From the NCBI GenBank assembly GCA_947454705.1, contig CANGKZ010000017.1:1-64000 (forward strand): 64,000 bases of DNA, read 5' to 3'. Positions 62,020-64,000 of this stretch are shown here, in pieces. The DNA comes from Verrucomicrobiota bacterium. Lineage in GTDB: Bacteria > Verrucomicrobiota > Verrucomicrobiia > Limisphaerales > UBA9464. Position 1 is the first letter of the stretch; every line of letters starts with the position of its first letter. Both the position numbers and the translations under genes were made by a program. Under the pieces are notes generated by a model. It was not told where the DNA came from and did no database searches. It saw nothing but the letters and a program-made list of their open reading frames with translations.

Positions 62020-63066
62020 CTACTTCGCCGGAGCGGGTGCCGTTGGGGCGGTCAGTGATTCCTTCGACGCGAGATCGCGTTCGAGTCGCTTTTTCACTTC
62101 GAGGTAGGTCGCGTTGGTGATCGCGTTCAGATGGGTTCGCGCGTCGGCAAAGCGCGAGGCGCGGATATTCCATCGGGCAAGATGCAGGCGGATGCCTTCG
62201 CGTTCCACGTCCCCTGGCGCGAGTTGGTACACGTTTGTCCACGACTTCATCGCGGTATGGATGAGGTTCGCTTCCTCGATCCGCGATTCCTCGGCTGATT
62301 TCCCCGGAGTGCGGGGAATGCCGTAGTAGGTTTGGGCGACGTCGGAGGCCAGGGTGAAGTTCTTCGGATCGAGCTCGATCGCTTTTCGGTAAAGCTCCAA
62401 CGCGCGGGAAAAGGCCCCCGCGTCGTCGCACTTGAAGTACGTCTTCGCATCCTTTCGGAAGAGGAAGATCAGGGTGCCGAAGTTGTGCAGGTAGAGAGAC
62501 TCATCGGGTTTGAGCCGGATCGCTTCCTCGTAGTAGGGGAAGGCTTTTTCGACCGGCCCCGAATGGGCGTAAATGTTGGCGAGGTTGTTCCACGCGGCGG
62601 GATCTTTGGGATTCTGGGTTCGCGCCGTTTCGTAGTGTTCCACCGCTTCGGCCTCGTTGCCGGTGTCGCTCAGAAAACTTGCGAACGCCATGTGCGCCCG
62701 GGTGTATCCGGGGTTTTGTTTGAGGAATTCCTCGTAGGCCTTTCGCACCGGCCCGACCCTGGCATCGATCCTCGCCCGCGTGGTGATCGGCAGCGGCGCC
62801 GTCAGCGGATCCTTGGCATTGGCCACTTCATCGAGAATCGCCTGCGCCGCCTCGTGCGCCTCGTCGTCGAGTTTGAGAATCTTTTGAAACTCCACCTCCA
62901 ACGGATCGGTGGACGCCGCCGGCGTATTCGTGGCGATGGCCGCAGTCGCCGGCTTGCTGCCAGTGGTCGCATTGGGCGCGCTGGGAGCGTCTTCGGCGAA
63001 GGCGCTCGAACAGGATCCGAAGGCGAGGACGGACAGAATCAGGACTGAAGGTGAAAACCGGGTCAC
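62020..63066 (-). CDS. Exported TPR-repeat protein
   Basis: The protein has 348 residues from a GTG start (63066). A signal peptide (LILSVLAFGSCSSAFAED) precedes a Thr/Ala-rich linker and TPR repeats: AHMAFASFLSDTGNEAEAVE, DPAAWNNLANIYAHSGPVEK, LYLHNFGTLIF and ALELYRKAIELDPKNFTLAS. TPR proteins scaffold multi-protein assemblies. It converges on the RidA gene with 23 bases between stops. No partner can be named. Confidence 0.82.
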   Translation of the reverse strand: MTRFSPSVLILSVLAFGSCSSAFAEDAPSAPNATTGSKPATAAIATNTPAASTDPLEVEFQKILKLDDEAHEAAQAILDEVANAKDPLTAPLPITTRARIDARVGPVRKAYEEFLKQNPGYTRAHMAFASFLSDTGNEAEAVEHYETARTQNPKDPAAWNNLANIYAHSGPVEKAFPYYEEAIRLKPDESLYLHNFGTLIFLFRKDAKTYFKCDDAGAFSRALELYRKAIELDPKNFTLASDVAQTYYGIPRTPGKSAEESRIEEANLIHTAMKSWTNVYQLAPGDVEREGIRLHLARWNIRASRFADARTHLNAITNATYLEVKKRLERDLASKESLTAPTAPAPAK

Positions 63067-63111
63067 CGGGCGACGCTAGCAGGGGATCGGGGGAGGACAA
63101 GGGGTGGAGTT

Positions 63112-63159
63112 GGGCGAGTGGGCGAGTGGGCGAGTGGGCGAGTGGGCGAGTGGGTGAGT
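63112..63159. repeat. 8-bp tandem array (GGGCGAGT)n
   Basis: Six copies of GGGCGAGT (the last with GGGTGAGT) lie just upstream of the TPR gene's start and in the leader of the gene at 63319. Non-coding. Confidence 0.92.
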
Positions 63160-63318
63160 GCGACGGGCTTGAAGACTGGGTGTAACCGGCGGGGAGCTGC
63201 GGACGTCCATGTTGGCGTGGGTGAGTTCCGTCGGGCGGAGTCGGGAGAAGACTGAACAAAGCAGGCTCCGTCCGCGTCATCACCCTCTGCAGTCGTCAAC
63301 ACACACACATCGTTCGTT

Positions 63319-63735
63319 ATGAACTCTCTGGTTCGATCCACTCTGTTTGCCGGTCTTTTGGCCGGTTCCGCTCTCGTCGCCCGCGCTGAAGATCCCGCCG
63401 CCCCGGCGTCGGCTCCAACTCCAGCGCCCGCCGCCGCCACCGCGCACAAGAAGACTCACGCCGCGCCCGCCCCCGAGGCCAAGAAGCTCACCCCGGAGGA
63501 ACGCAAGGCCCGCACCGAGGCCCGCATCAAGGATCTCCGCGCCAAGAAGGCCGCGGGCAAGATCAGCGAGAAGGAATCGCAGCAGCTCGAACGCCTCGAG
63601 AAGCGCACCGGTGAACCGGCGAAGCACGCGGCCAAGGCTCCCGCCAAGGCCCACAAGGCTCCTCCCGCCCCGGCTCCGGCCTCCTCCCCTGCAGCCGCTC
63701 CCGCAAAGACCGACTCCCAGGGCGCGACCAAGTAA
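63319..63735 (+). CDS. Small exported Ala/Lys/Pro-rich protein
   Basis: The protein has 138 residues. A signal peptide (TLFAGLLAGSALVARAED) is followed by a low-complexity Ala/Pro/Lys sequence with one Glu/Lys/Arg-rich helix (LTPEERKARTEARIKDLRAK and KISEKESQQLERLEKRTGE). The highly basic, Ala/Lys/Pro-rich make-up recalls histone-H1-like or wall-associated proteins, though the signal peptide argues for export. It is followed by a terminator, so it is a stand-alone gene. Low-complexity composition makes any family call unsafe. Confidence 0.78.
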   Translation: MNSLVRSTLFAGLLAGSALVARAEDPAAPASAPTPAPAAATAHKKTHAAPAPEAKKLTPEERKARTEARIKDLRAKKAAGKISEKESQQLERLEKRTGEPAKHAAKAPAKAHKAPPAPAPASSPAAAPAKTDSQGATK

Positions 63736-63756
63736 CCCACCCATTTCACCCACGCG

Positions 63757-63791
63757 AAGGGCCGTCCGCTGATTCCAGCGGCGGCCCTTTT
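63757..63791 (+). terminator. Rho-independent terminator after the Ala/Lys/Pro-rich gene
   Basis: AAGGGCC and CCGCTG (63757-63771) pair with CAGCGG and GGCCCTT (63776-63789) around an ATTC loop with a small internal mismatch, followed by TTT. Confidence 0.8.
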
Positions 63792-63883
63792 GGATTCCAG
63801 ACCCGGTTGGCTGGGTCCAACACCTCGGCCGCGCAACTGGGCCCAATGAGCACGCTTTCGGCGCTCAAGAATTCCTGTCACGT

Positions 63884-64000
63884 TTGACGCCAGTGGAAAC
63901 CGAACCAAGTGATGCTGAGATCGTTGCCGCAGTTTGCGGCGGCGATACCGAGCGTTTCTCGGAGCTGGTCACCCGCTATCAGTCGCGTTTGTTTGCCACC
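63884..64000 (+). CDS. ECF sigma factor, 5' fragment (cut by window end)
   Basis: The last 39 codons read through to the window edge: EIVAAVCGGDTERFSELVTR followed by YQSRLFAT. This is the start of region 2 of an ECF-type sigma-70 factor (GDxxAFxxLVxxYxxxLF pattern). The start is uncertain: TTG 63884 or GTG 63893 are candidates, since the ATG at 63846 runs into a stop. The DNA-binding region lies beyond the window. Confidence 0.72.
   Translation, partial: MTPVETEPSDAEIVAAVCGGDTERFSELVTRYQSRLFAT

Overview
The window is high-GC chromosomal DNA from a Gram-negative bacterium, most likely a Verrucomicrobiota member of the Limisphaerales/Pedosphaera type. This is inferred from a combination of features. 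There is a pseudopilin with a [19 protein letters not shown]-terminus and an H-x9-DG C-terminus. A DUF1501/DUF1800 pair is present, as are huge secreted PKD/HYR proteins, secreted terpenoid-cyclase-fold repeat proteins, a c-type cytochrome fused to FG-GAP repeats, a TonB receptor, and dispersed repeats and heptamer arrays in most larger gaps. No rRNA, convincing tRNA, CRISPR array or phage is visible.

Left part (0.2-15.5 kb): a pseudopilin; a minus-strand beta-barrel gene with a small partner; two overlapping SPFH genes; then a histidine kinase, a LuxR-type response regulator and a 1070-aa PKD/HYR surface protein, the last preceded by a strongly structured leader. A repeat-rich gap follows, in which one short inverted-repeat element appears to have inserted into another repeat. 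After it come a membrane protein and a secreted cyclase-fold protein.

Middle part (15.7-41.2 kb): a second, enlarged copy of the module. It has a beta-propeller sensor kinase, a paralogous response regulator, a YdjY-like secreted protein and an 1806-aa PKD/CARDB/HYR protein with eight HYR repeats, most at an exact 240-bp period. A beta-barrel gene, a second YdjY-like gene, another cyclase-fold gene and a coiled-coil gene follow. Next come a membrane protein, a TrhO-RluA RNA-modification fusion, a VOC protein, a cytochrome/FG-GAP protein and the DUF1501/DUF1800 pair.

Right part (41.4-62.0 kb): a dense catabolic and transport island. A duplicated GTP-cyclohydrolase-II-like protein and a SIS-like protein face a nine-gene minus-strand operon: cytidine/guanine-type deaminase, FAD oxidase, creatininase-family amidohydrolase, CocE-type hydrolase, ABC ATPase, permease, DUF3891, NMT1/THI5 binding protein and flavodoxin-fold reductase. 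Diverging from it are an amidase, a TonB receptor, a binding lipoprotein, an 8-oxoguanine-deaminase-like amidohydrolase and a third binding protein, then DUF2165 and RidA-family genes. The enzyme set suggests uptake and breakdown of a nitrogen heterocycle, perhaps a modified or ring-opened purine. That assignment is inference. The window ends with a TPR protein, a small Ala/Lys/Pro-rich exported protein and the start of an ECF sigma factor.
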